In this document: positions 32,702 to 47,951 of the stretch, piece after piece | Numbering within the stretch: the stretch's first letter is position 1 | How the letters are laid out: every line of letters begins with the position of its first letter | Assembly: GCF_007109405.1 (NCBI RefSeq) | Contig: NZ_VJOY01000019.1 | Coordinates: forward strand, 1 to 64,000 | From: Pseudomonas mangiferae | Lineage (GTDB): Bacteria > Pseudomonadota > Gammaproteobacteria > Pseudomonadales > Pseudomonadaceae | Direction: 5' to 3' | DNA length: 64,000 nucleotides | The notes under the pieces: model-generated | What the model saw: only the letters and a program-made list of their open reading frames with translations | What the model was told of the DNA's origin: nothing | The model's database searches: none | Made by a program: the position numbers and the translations under genes

Positions 32702-33167
32702 CCTGAGCTGGGAGGACGTGGAGGCCCTGTCGGTGTCCATCGCCGAGGCCGTCCGCGCGGCCGACTACGACTTCGACTGCATCGTCGGCGTGGCTCGCTC
32801 TGGCTGGGTGCCGGCGGTGATCGTGGCTCATCAGCTGGGGGTGCGCGAGGTGGGCACGCTGTCCATCGTCCGGAACCTGTCCGAGGGCGTCGACTCACGC
32901 AAGGCGGAACCGCGCCTGGTGGATATCAGCCCGCTGGCGCAGGCGGGCAAGAAGTGGCTGGTCATCGAGGACATCGTCGGCAGTGGTGAAACCGTCCGTT
33001 TCATCCGCGAGCGATTCGGCGGCGACGGTCGCGAGATCTACGTCGCGAGCCTGGTCTTCAATGCCGCCAATGGCGACCGTGCCCAAGTGGGGGAAATGGT
33101 GGAGTTCCATGGCCGGGAAGTCAGGGAGTGGGTTCGTTTTCCCTGGGAAAAGAGGATCGAGTCCTGA
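32694..33167 (+). CDS. PRPP-dependent phosphoribosyltransferase
   Basis: A 157-residue type I phosphoribosyltransferase. The PRPP loop is VIEDIVGSGETV (90-101) with the acidic pair Glu92-Asp93; IVGVARSGWVPAVIVAHQLG (in part VGVARSGWVP) is the pyrophosphate loop seen in xanthine/hypoxanthine types. It is short and ends in EWVRFPWE, a region that in purine PRTases helps hold the base. In this operon the base is most likely CDG, as shown for TubE of the Streptomyces tubercidin pathway (recalled, not checked). Ribosylation early in the path would explain why the next enzymes resemble nucleotide enzymes. It overlaps the reductase gene by 8 bp and the UbiD gene by 1 bp. Confidence 0.88.
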   Translation: MINLSWEDVEALSVSIAEAVRAADYDFDCIVGVARSGWVPAVIVAHQLGVREVGTLSIVRNLSEGVDSRKAEPRLVDISPLAQAGKKWLVIEDIVGSGETVRFIRERFGGDGREIYVASLVFNAANGDRAQVGEMVEFHGREVREWVRFPWEKRIES

Positions 33168-34366
33168 TGAGGAATCTGCTCAGCGAAGCCCGTGTCGAGG
33201 ACATTGCCGACCCCATGGGGGTCGACCTCGATATTTCCCGCTACCTGCACCAGCACTACGACCTCAACGACTACCCGGTGGTGATGTTCAGCAATGTCGC
33301 CTGCGGGTCCCGGGTGCCTTATGTGGACAACGCCTTCAAGCGTGAAGCGATGTTGCGCGGGCTGGGCCTGACCGAGGCGAACGTGCAGCCGGAGTTCGCC
33401 CGGCGCGCGCGCGGAGCGCACGCCGACCAGCGGGCTCCGGTGCAGGCCCCCTGGGCATTCCGGCAGAGGGAATGGTCATTGCTGGACTTGCCGTTTCTCA
33501 AGTACCAGCCGGGTGATGGCGGCCGTTATCTGACTTCCTTCGTGTTCTGCATAGAGGACACGGCCGGGCGCTACAACCTGGGTTTCTACCGGGGGGAGAT
33601 CAAGGATGGGCGCACCATCGCGATATTCATCGATCCCCGAACCGATGCCCACGCGATCATCCAGGAACGTCTGCGCGAGGAGCGCGAAATCAAGGTCAGC
33701 CTGTTCAACGGCGGGCCGATCTCGGCGTATATCGGCGCGGCGAGCAAGATCCCGGCGGACGTGGACAGCTTCGTGTTTTCCTCGGCCATTGCCGATGAGC
33801 CCATCGACCTCTGTCGCCAGGGCGACTACCCGGCGGTTCCGGCGGCCAGCGAGCTCGTCCTGCAGGCGAGCCTGAGTGGCAGGATGATCGATGAAGGGCC
33901 GTTCTGCGAGTTCAAGGGCTACTACAGCGAGAAGACGGTGGGCTTCGAACTGACCGTCAACGCGATCCATGCCCGGGACAATCCGCTGTTCTTTGGCATT
34001 TTCTGCGGCAAGGAGTCGGGGCTGAACCTGATGCGCCTGCAGAACGAGACGTTCATGTTCGGCTTTCTCACGAGCAAGGGGATTCCCGTGCGGCGCGTGG
34101 TCTACCCGACGGCTTACTTCGGCGAGTTCGGGGTCATCGTCGAGTGCGACTCGGTGACCGAGGACGTCCTCCGGCTGATCATGGGATACGACCTGCGCAG
34201 CAAACTGTTCTTCCTGGTCAGGAATGCCGAGACCCTGTTCGCCGATCTGTCGACGTTCGCCTTCGAGTCCGTGTCCGATGACTATCGCAAGCGCGGCGTG
34301 CGCATGGGCGGTCGTCTCGGGGTGCTGTGCGACAATGCCAATGACTTCGACTGGAAGACGTTCTGA
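33167..34366 (+). CDS. UbiD-family prenylated-FMN decarboxylase (compact)
   Basis: A 399-residue UbiD-like protein, shorter than typical UbiD (about 490). Diagnostic parts are LDLPFLKYQPGDGGRYLT (106-123), YNLGFYRGEI (136-145, with Asn137 and Arg142), and EGPFCEFKGYY (243-253), where Glu243 and Glu248 have the five-residue spacing of the catalytic glutamates Glu277/Glu282 in fungal Fdc1. A conserved GGPISAYIGAASKIP lies at 182-196. These enzymes decarboxylate aromatic acids using prFMN made by UbiX. Here the expected substrate is the 7-carboxylate of the deazapurine nucleotide. The ATG overlaps the previous stop (TGATG), so translation is coupled. An earlier in-frame start would overlap the PRTase further and is less likely. 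Confidence 0.87.
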   Translation: MRNLLSEARVEDIADPMGVDLDISRYLHQHYDLNDYPVVMFSNVACGSRVPYVDNAFKREAMLRGLGLTEANVQPEFARRARGAHADQRAPVQAPWAFRQREWSLLDLPFLKYQPGDGGRYLTSFVFCIEDTAGRYNLGFYRGEIKDGRTIAIFIDPRTDAHAIIQERLREEREIKVSLFNGGPISAYIGAASKIPADVDSFVFSSAIADEPIDLCRQGDYPAVPAASELVLQASLSGRMIDEGPFCEFKGYYSEKTVGFELTVNAIHARDNPLFFGIFCGKESGLNLMRLQNETFMFGFLTSKGIPVRRVVYPTAYFGEFGVIVECDSVTEDVLRLIMGYDLRSKLFFLVRNAETLFADLSTFAFESVSDDYRKRGVRMGGRLGVLCDNANDFDWKTF

Positions 34367-34866
34367 TGGATCGATCGATGAGCCCCAGGCTCACTACCCT
34401 CGTGTACTGCACCCATGAACAGCAGGTGCTGTTGCTGGACAGGCAAACGGCGCCGTATCGGGGATTTCTGCTGCCGCCGGGCGGCAAGTGCGAGTTCGGC
34501 GAAATCCCTATCGAATGTGCGCGCCGCGAGTTCGCCGAAGAGACGGGCTACGTGATCACCGAGCCGTTGCGCCCCCGTGGGCTGGTGTACGACTACTCCG
34601 GATCGCCGGACTGGAACTGGCTGATCTTCGTCTACAGCTTCGAGGCTTCGAGAAGGCCCGCACTGGTGGAGGAAAAGCACCCGCTGGTCTGGGCCGATCT
34701 GGACAAGCTCGATGCCTACCGGATTCCGGAATCGGACCGCTTCCTGATGGCGCGCTTATTCGCCGAAGGGTGCAGTTACCTGGAACTGGCCATGGAGTAT
34801 CGCCAGGCGGAGGCGTTCGTGGGCTGCAGCGCGCACTTCGAAGGCCGCGCCGAGCTGTTCACCTGA
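34366..34866 (+). CDS. Nudix hydrolase
   Basis: A 166-residue Nudix protein. The full Nudix box GX5EX7REUXEEXGU is present at Gly40-Tyr62 (starts GKCEFGE, ends REFAEETGY), with Glu55, Glu58 and Glu59 as metal ligands. Nudix enzymes cut nucleoside di- or triphosphates and similar compounds. In the Streptomyces tubercidin pathway a Nudix hydrolase is reported to release the mature nucleoside from its phosphate; the same job fits here. It could also clear toxic deaza-NTPs inside the producer. The start codon overlaps the UbiD stop (TGATG). It is the last gene of the operon, followed by a hairpin. Confidence 0.88.
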   Translation: MDRSMSPRLTTLVYCTHEQQVLLLDRQTAPYRGFLLPPGGKCEFGEIPIECARREFAEETGYVITEPLRPRGLVYDYSGSPDWNWLIFVYSFEASRRPALVEEKHPLVWADLDKLDAYRIPESDRFLMARLFAEGCSYLELAMEYRQAEAFVGCSAHFEGRAELFT

Positions 34867-34873
34867 ATCCTCG

Positions 34874-34903
34874 ACCGATCCGCCGGTAGCGCGGACCGGT
34901 TGT
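34874..34903 (+). terminator. Probable terminator of the deazapurine operon
   Basis: ACCGATCCGC (34874-34883), a 7-base loop and GCGGACCGGT (34891-34900) form a 10-bp stem with one mismatch, followed by TGTCTCTT. It starts 7 bp after the Nudix stop. Confidence 0.5.
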
Positions 34904-34955
34904 CTCTTGCAGAGGCGCAGGCGTCACCGGTCCCGTTGCAAGGGGGCCGCTCGGA

Positions 34956-36491
<1,536 letters not shown>

Positions 36492-36691
36492 GGACGAATA
36501 GAACGGCGCGGAGGGAAAGGGCCGATTATGCCCGCTCGGGTCGTCCCGCGGACAGCCGCGAACGGTCGTCCGGCGACCGCTCGTCTCGCCCGTCCCGCGC
36601 ACCGTCGCGGGCGCTTTGCGCCGCCGTTCGAGGCATGGCCCTGTGCTACACTCGCCGCCTGCGTGTCGCCCCCCATTTCCGAAGGAAAATC

Positions 36692-37351
36692 ATGACGTTC
36701 ACGGCACCAGACAGCCTCGCCGAACAGATTGCCCACCACCTCGCCGAGCGCATCGTCCGAGGTGAACTGAAGGCGCGCGAGCGCATCCAGGAAATCAAGG
36801 TCACCCAGGCCCTGAACGTCAGCCGCGGCCCCGTCCGCGAGGCGCTGCTGATCCTCGAGCGGCGCCACCTGGTGCGCATCCTGCCGCGCCGCGGCGCCCA
36901 GGTCGCCGAACTGACCGCCCATAAGGTCACCAGCCTGTACGCCCTGATGGCCTCGCTGTACGTGATGCTGGGCCGCGCCGTGGCGTTGAACTGGAAGGAC
37001 GAGCGCGAGCTCGATCCGTTCCTGCACATCCGCCGGCGCCTGGTGGAGAATCGCGAGCGGGACGACATCGGCTCCTTCGCCGAAGTCAGCTTCGGCATCC
37101 TGCGGGAGGCCTTTCCCTTCGCCGACAACCCGTACCTGCAGGAAACCCTGGAGAACCTGATCCCGGTCATCAGCCGCACCTACTACCTGGCGCTGGAGCG
37201 CCGGCGCGGCGAGATGAGCCAGACCCTGGCCGCCCTGGACACCCTGCTGCAGGCCATCGTCGAGCACGACGCCGACCGCGTGGAGCGGGTGGTGCTGGCC
37301 TACGTGAAGCACAACCGCGACCTGGTGCTCGCCGCGCTGATCGAGCGCTGA
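36692..37351 (+). CDS. GntR-family regulator with FCD domain
   Basis: A 219-residue repressor-type regulator. The winged helix is N-terminal (SLAEQIAHHLAERIVRGELK, ALNVSRGPVREALLILERR, RILPRRGAQVAE, residues 5-75) and an all-helical FCD-like ligand domain follows (about 80-210). Ligands of this class are often organic acids or metabolites of purine or amino acid breakdown. GAAGGA precedes the ATG at 36692. It is divergent from gcsR and is 11 bp from smc, so it may share a transcript with smc. In P. aeruginosa a GntR gene also precedes smc, near xdhA; it is one candidate for the palindrome at 18247, without direct evidence. Confidence 0.88.
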   Translation: MTFTAPDSLAEQIAHHLAERIVRGELKARERIQEIKVTQALNVSRGPVREALLILERRHLVRILPRRGAQVAELTAHKVTSLYALMASLYVMLGRAVALNWKDERELDPFLHIRRRLVENRERDDIGSFAEVSFGILREAFPFADNPYLQETLENLIPVISRTYYLALERRRGEMSQTLAALDTLLQAIVEHDADRVERVVLAYVKHNRDLVLAALIER

Positions 37352-37362
37352 GCGGAGATGGC

Positions 37363-40300
37363 ATGCGGCTGAAGAGCATCAGGCTGGCGGGCTTCAAGTC
37401 CTTCGTCGACCCCACCACGGTGAACTTCCCCAGCAACATGGCGGCGGTGGTGGGGCCCAACGGCTGCGGCAAGTCCAACATCATCGACGCGGTGCGCTGG
37501 GTGATGGGCGAAAGCTCGGCGAAGAACCTGCGCGGCGAATCGATGACCGACGTGATCTTCAACGGCTCCAACACCCGCAAGCCGGTGACCCAGGCCAGCA
37601 TCGAGCTGATCTTCGACAACACCCACACCACCCTGGTGGGCGAATACGCCGGCTACGCCGAGATATCCATCCGTCGGCGCGTCACTCGCGACGGACAGAA
37701 CACCTACTTCCTCAACGGCACCAAGTGCCGCCGGCGCGACATCACCGACATCTTCCTCGGTACCGGCCTGGGGCCGCGCAGCTACTCGATCATCGAGCAG
37801 GGAATGATCTCTAAGCTGATCGAGGCGCGCCCTGAAGACCTGCGCTCCTTCATCGAGGAAGCCGCCGGCATCTCCAAGTACAAGGAGCGCCGCCGGGAGA
37901 CCGAGAACCGCATCCGGCGCACACAGGAGAACCTGGCGCGCCTGACCGACCTGCGGGAAGAGTTGGAGCGCCAGCTGGAACGCCTGCACCGCCAGGCCCA
38001 GTCGGCGGAGAAGTACCAGGAATACAAGGCCGAGGAGCGCCAGCTGAAGGCCCAGCTGGGCGCCCTGCGCTGGCAGGACCTGAACCAGCAGGTGGGCCGC
38101 CGCGAAGCGGTGATCGGTGAGCAGGACGTGGCCCTGGAAGCCCTGGTGGCCGAGCAGCGCAATGCCGATGCCAGCATCGAGCGCCTGCGGGACGGCCACC
38201 ATGAGCTGTCGGAGCGGTTCAACCAGGTACAGGGGCGCTTCTATTCCGTCGGCGGCGACATCGCCCGGGTCGAGCAGAGCATCCAGCACGGCCAGCAGCG
38301 CCTGCGCCAGTTACAGGACGACCTGCGCGAAGCCGAGCGCAGCCGCCAGGAGACCGAATCGCACCTGGGCCATGACCGCACCCTGCTGGCCACCCTCGGC
38401 GAAGAGCTGGAGATGCTCCTGCCGGAACTGGAGACCGGCAGCGCCAGCGCCGAGGAAAGCGCGGCGGAACTGGAAGAGGCCGAGGCCACCATGCATGCAT
38501 GGCAGGAACAGTGGGACGCCTTCAACCAGCGCTCTGCCGAACCCCGGCGCCGGGCCGAGGTGCAGCAGGCGCACATCCAGCAACTGGAGCAGAGCCTGGA
38601 GCGCCTGCACGAACGGGCCCGCCGCCTGGGCGACGAGCGCACCCAACTGGCCGCCGACCCGGAAGAGGCGGCGATCCTCGACCTGGCCGAGCACCTGGCG
38701 GCAGGCGAGCTGCGCCTGGAACAGGCCCAGGCCGACGAAGCGGAGCGGGCGCAGCGCGTCGAGGGCCTGCGGGGCGACCTGCAGCAGGCGACCCGCGCCC
38801 AGCAGGATGCCAGTGGCCAGTTGCAGCGCCTGAACGGCCGCCTCGCGTCCCTGGAGGCGCTGCAGCAGGCCGCCCTCAACCCTGGCACCGGTGCGGCGGA
38901 ATGGCTGCGGCAGCAGGGCCTGGCCGAGCGCCCGCGCCTCGCCCAGGGGCTGCGGGTGGAACCGGGCTGGGAGCTGGCGGTGGAGACCGTCCTGGGGGCC
39001 GACCTCCAGGCGGTGCTGCTGGACGACTTCGGCGGGTTGCCCCTGGCGGACTTCGCCCAGGGCGACCTGCGCCTGGCGAACCCGGGGCGCGGCGGTGCGC
39101 GCGTCGCCGGCAGCCTGCTGGACAAGGTGGAGAGCGCCTACGACCTGGCGCCCTGGCTGGCCCGGGTGCGGCCGGTGGATGACCTGGAACAGGCCCTGGC
39201 GGCCCGCGTCACCCTGGGCGAGGGCGAGAGCCTGGTCAGCCGTGACGGCTATTGGGTCGGCCGGCATTTCCTGCGGGTGCGCCGCGCCGACGAGCATGAC
39301 AGCGGGGTACTGGCCCGCGGCCAGGAAATGGAGCGCCTACAGGGCGAGCGCGAGCAACACGAAGCCGCCCTGGCCGCCCTGGAGGAGCGCCTGGCGCACC
39401 TGCGGGACGCCCAGCGCGACGAGGAACAGGCCCGCGAGCAGCTGCGACGCCAGGTGCAGGACGAGTCGCGGCAATTGGCCGAGCTGAAGGCGCGGCTGTC
39501 CGCCGTCCAGGCCAGGGCCGAGCAGTTGAGCCTGCGCCGGCGCCGCCTGGACGAGGAACTGGACGACAACGCCGCCCGGCGTGCCCTGGAGCAGGAGCAA
39601 CTGGGCGAGGCGCGCCTGCACCTGCAGGACGCCCTCGACGAGATGGCGGCCGACACCGAGCGGCGGGAAACCCTGCTGGCTTCCCGAGACGGCCTGCGGG
39701 AACGCCTCGACCGGGTCCGCCAGGAGGCCCGCCAGCACAAGGACCGCACCCACCAGTTGGCGGTGCGGGTCGGCGCCTTGCGGGCCCAGCACGACTCCAC
39801 CCGCCAGGCGCTGGAGCGCCTGGAGCAGCAGTTCGAGCGGGTCAACGAGCGGCGCGAACAGCTCAGCCTGAACCTGGAGGAGGGCGCCGCGCCCCTGGAA
39901 GAGCTGCGCATGCGCCTGGAGGAGCTGCTGGAGCGGCGCATGGGCGTCGAGGAAGAACTCAAGCAGGCGCGCCTGGCCCTGGACGATGCCGACCGCGAGC
40001 TGCGCGACGCCGAAAAGCGCCGCAGCCAGGCGGAGCAGCAGGCCCAACTGCTGCGTGGCCAGCTGGAGCAGCAGCGCCTGGACGCGCAGACCCTGACGGT
40101 GCGGCGCAAGGCCCTGCAGGAGCAATTACAGGAAGACGGCTACGACCTGCACGGGGTGATCGCCACGCTGCCGGCGGACGCCAGCGAACCCGGCTGGGAA
40201 GAGGAACTGGAGCGCCTCGCCGGGCGCATCCAGCGCCTGGGGCCGATCAACCTCGCGGCCATCGACGAGTACCAGCAGCAGTCGGAGCGCAAGCGCTACC

Positions 40301-40851
40301 TGGATGCGCAGAACGACGACCTGGTGGAGGCGCTGGAGACCCTGGAGAACGTCATCCGCAAGATCGACCGGGAGACCCGCAACCGCTTCAAGGACACCTT
40401 CGATCAGATCAACGCCGGTCTGCAGGCGCTTTTCCCCAAGGTCTTCGGCGGCGGGCACGCCTATCTGGAACTCACCGGCGAAGATTTACTCGATACAGGG
40501 GTGGCGATCATGGCGCGGCCGCCGGGCAAGAAGAACAGCACCATCCACCTGCTCTCCGGCGGGGAGAAGGCGCTGACGGCCCTGGCCCTGGTGTTCGCCA
40601 TCTTCCAGCTGAACCCGGCACCGTTCTGCATGCTCGACGAAGTGGACGCGCCCCTGGACGACGCCAACGTCGGCCGCTATGCGCGGCTGGTGAAGGAAAT
40701 GTCGGAAAAGGTGCAGTTCATCTACATCACCCACAACAAGATCGCCATGGAGATGGCCGACCAGTTGATGGGGGTGACCATGCATGAACCGGGTTGTTCG
40801 CGGCTGGTGACGGTCAATGTGGAAGAGGCGGTGGCGCTGGTGGAAGCCTGA
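37363..40851 (+). CDS. smc: Chromosome-partition ATPase SMC
   Basis: A 1162-residue SMC protein of the condensin type. The N-terminal head has IRLAGFKSFVDPTTV and Walker A GPNGCGKSNIIDAVRW (about 31-47); two long coiled coils flank a hinge at about 500-640; the C-terminal head has the ABC signature HLLSGGEKALTALAL and Walker B FCMLDEVDAPLDDAN. It organises and compacts the chromosome with ScpA and ScpB, whose genes are not in the window. Length equals that of P. aeruginosa Smc as I recall. The ATG lies 11 bp after the GntR gene. Confidence 0.97.
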   Translation: MRLKSIRLAGFKSFVDPTTVNFPSNMAAVVGPNGCGKSNIIDAVRWVMGESSAKNLRGESMTDVIFNGSNTRKPVTQASIELIFDNTHTTLVGEYAGYAEISIRRRVTRDGQNTYFLNGTKCRRRDITDIFLGTGLGPRSYSIIEQGMISKLIEARPEDLRSFIEEAAGISKYKERRRETENRIRRTQENLARLTDLREELERQLERLHRQAQSAEKYQEYKAEERQLKAQLGALRWQDLNQQVGRREAVIGEQDVALEALVAEQRNADASIERLRDGHHELSERFNQVQGRFYSVGGDIARVEQSIQHGQQRLRQLQDDLREAERSRQETESHLGHDRTLLATLGEELEMLLPELETGSASAEESAAELEEAEATMHAWQEQWDAFNQRSAEPRRRAEVQQAHIQQLEQSLERLHERARRLGDERTQLAADPEEAAILDLAEHLAAGELRLEQAQADEAERAQRVEGLRGDLQQATRAQQDASGQLQRLNGRLASLEALQQAALNPGTGAAEWLRQQGLAERPRLAQGLRVEPGWELAVETVLGADLQAVLLDDFGGLPLADFAQGDLRLANPGRGGARVAGSLLDKVESAYDLAPWLARVRPVDDLEQALAARVTLGEGESLVSRDGYWVGRHFLRVRRADEHDSGVLARGQEMERLQGEREQHEAALAALEERLAHLRDAQRDEEQAREQLRRQVQDESRQLAELKARLSAVQARAEQLSLRRRRLDEELDDNAARRALEQEQLGEARLHLQDALDEMAADTERRETLLASRDGLRERLDRVRQEARQHKDRTHQLAVRVGALRAQHDSTRQALERLEQQFERVNERREQLSLNLEEGAAPLEELRMRLEELLERRMGVEEELKQARLALDDADRELRDAEKRRSQAEQQAQLLRGQLEQQRLDAQTLTVRRKALQEQLQEDGYDLHGVIATLPADASEPGWEEELERLAGRIQRLGPINLAAIDEYQQQSERKRYLDAQNDDLVEALETLENVIRKIDRETRNRFKDTFDQINAGLQALFPKVFGGGHAYLELTGEDLLDTGVAIMARPPGKKNSTIHLLSGGEKALTALALVFAIFQLNPAPFCMLDEVDAPLDDANVGRYARLVKEMSEKVQFIYITHNKIAMEMADQLMGVTMHEPGCSRLVTVNVEEAVALVEA

Positions 40852-41066
40852 GCCGCCGGGAGCGCAACAGAACGAGAAAAGGGCGACTGGCCATGGCGTT
40901 TGCTCGATGCCGGGGAGGTTCCGCTGGATGCCCGGCCGTGCTAGCTTAGGGCGCACTTTCGTCACCCGTGGAAAACGCCAGAAAGAACAGGGAGTTGGGC
41001 GCCACGTTCAGAGGAAGGGATGTCCTTTTATTCATTACTCCAATTCATCAGGGGACACAGAATTAC

Positions 41067-46418
<5,352 letters not shown>

Positions 46419-46617
46419 CGGGGGACTCCAGCAGCGCGGCGGCGACGGCAGGGACGCCGCGGCGGCAAAAAGCCGTTATCATAAGCGCCCTTTCGTCGGC
46501 CCCGCCACGGCGCGGCCGGTTTCCGCAGAGGTCGCCGCCGGCCGGAGCCGTCGCGGTACGAGGAGAACAGCGTGAATCCCCCATCAGCCGCCGCCCGGCC
46601 GGGCGCGAGGCGCACCC

Positions 46618-47100
46618 ATGACTGAACAGGATTATCTGCTGGCCTGGGCCATCTACGGCATCGCCGCCCTGGGCTGCCTGCTGGTGGTGTTCCGCATGAC
46701 CGGCTGGATGTGGCGCTGGGTGCGTGAGCCGCTGCGGCTGCTGGCCGCGGTGCTGCTGCTGACCCCCACCGCCACCGACGCCAGCCGCGACCTCTACGCC
46801 CCGGCCCTGGCCATCACCGCCCTGGACATCGCCTTCAAGGTGGGCACCAATGTCTGGAAGGCGGTCCCGGACCTGGCCCTCTACGGCGCCATCGCCTTCA
46901 TCGTCTACCTGCTGTTCGCCCTGCTGCGCTGGCCCCTCGAGCGCGCCGCCGCCCGCCGCCGCGCCGAGCGCGAGGCGCCGGTGGAAGAAGAGGACGAACC
47001 GACCCTGCGGGAACTGCTGGAGCGGGAGAACGCCCCCGAGGTGGATACCCGCGTCGACCGCAACGGCGACCGCCGGATGCGCATCGAACCCCGTCTCTGA
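46618..47100 (+). CDS. Small membrane protein of unknown function
   Basis: A 160-residue protein with three to four predicted helices: about 8-28 (LLAWAIYGIAALGCLLVVF), 38-50, 62-80 and 88-108 (DLALYGAIAFIVYLLFALL), followed by a charged cytoplasmic tail (110-160) rich in Arg and Glu. No motif points to a function. The ATG follows the short leader that holds the divergent oligopeptidase promoter. It is 41 bp upstream of the amidotransferase gene and 852 bp from the DUF2937 gene, both on the same strand; the three may be one transcript. Confidence 0.75.
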   Translation: MTEQDYLLAWAIYGIAALGCLLVVFRMTGWMWRWVREPLRLLAAVLLLTPTATDASRDLYAPALAITALDIAFKVGTNVWKAVPDLALYGAIAFIVYLLFALLRWPLERAAARRRAEREAPVEEEDEPTLRELLERENAPEVDTRVDRNGDRRMRIEPRL

Positions 47101-47141
47101 GCCCTCCGCCGGCGCTGACCGCCTCATCGGGAGCGAGAACC

Positions 47142-47915
47142 ATGTGTGAATTGCTCGGCATGAGCGCCAACGTGCCCACCGACATCGTGTTCAGCTTCAC
47201 CGGGCTGATGCAGCGCGGCGGCGGCACCGGCCCGCACCGCGACGGCTGGGGCATCGGCTTCTACGAGGGGCGCGGCCTGCGGCTGTTCCAGGACCCGGAG
47301 GCCAGCGTCAACTCCGAGGTGGCCAAGCTGGTGCAGCGCTACCCCATCAAGAGCGAGACGGTGATCGGCCATATCCGCCAGGCCAACGTCGGCCAGGTGG
47401 CCCTGGCCAACACCCATCCGTTCGTCCGCGAACTCTGGGGGCGCAACTGGTGCTTCGCCCACAACGGCCAACTGGCGGACTTCACCCCGCCATCGCGCTT
47501 CTACCGGCCGGTGGGCGACACGGACAGCGAGGCGGCGTTCTGCGACCTGCTCAACCGCGTCCGCTCCGCCTTCCCCGAACCGGTGCCGGTGGACGTGCTG
47601 CTGCCGGTGCTGGTGGCCGCCTGCGGCCATTACCGCGGCAAGGGCGTCTTCAACTGCCTGCTGAGCAATGGCGACTGGCTGTTCACCTTCTGCTCGACCA
47701 AACTGGCGCAGATCACCCGCCGCGCGCCGTTCGGGCCGGCGCAGCTGAAGGATGCCGAGGTGACCGTGGATTTCCATGCGGAAACCACCCCCGACGACGT
47801 CGTCACGGTGATCGCCACCGAACCGCTCACTGCCAACGAGACCTGGCATCGGCACGAACCCGGCGACTGGACCCTCTGGCGGCGCGGGGAATGCCTGGCC
47901 AGCGGGCGGATCTAG
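47142..47915 (+). CDS. Class II glutamine amidotransferase (YafJ-like)
   Basis: A 257-residue stand-alone Ntn-type glutaminase domain. The catalytic nucleophile is Cys2, exposed after removal of Met1 (MCELLGMSANVPTDI). GPHRDGWGIGFYEGRG (27-42), GHIRQAN and CFAHNGQLADF (about 104-114) are family motifs that hold the substrate and oxyanion hole. It lacks a synthase domain, so the ammonia acceptor is unknown; YafJ and EgtC are relatives. The start must be at 47142, because Cys2 is needed for activity. Confidence 0.9.
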   Translation: MCELLGMSANVPTDIVFSFTGLMQRGGGTGPHRDGWGIGFYEGRGLRLFQDPEASVNSEVAKLVQRYPIKSETVIGHIRQANVGQVALANTHPFVRELWGRNWCFAHNGQLADFTPPSRFYRPVGDTDSEAAFCDLLNRVRSAFPEPVPVDVLLPVLVAACGHYRGKGVFNCLLSNGDWLFTFCSTKLAQITRRAPFGPAQLKDAEVTVDFHAETTPDDVVTVIATEPLTANETWHRHEPGDWTLWRRGECLASGRI

Positions 47916-47951
47916 CCGACCCGGCCCACCACGCAACGAGGGAGACGCGCG

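Noticed and set aside
32694-33167. Assignment of the PRTase as a housekeeping purine-salvage enzyme
   Set aside because: It is embedded with 8-bp and 1-bp overlaps between the reductase and UbiD genes, so its role is more likely within this pathway.
29715-34866. Queuosine/archaeosine pathway or 7-deazaguanine DNA-modification (Dpd-type) system
   Set aside because: There is no queC, queF, tgt/DpdA-like transglycosylase, helicase or nuclease gene. PRTase, UbiD, GMP-reductase-like and Nudix genes fit a free nucleoside product better.
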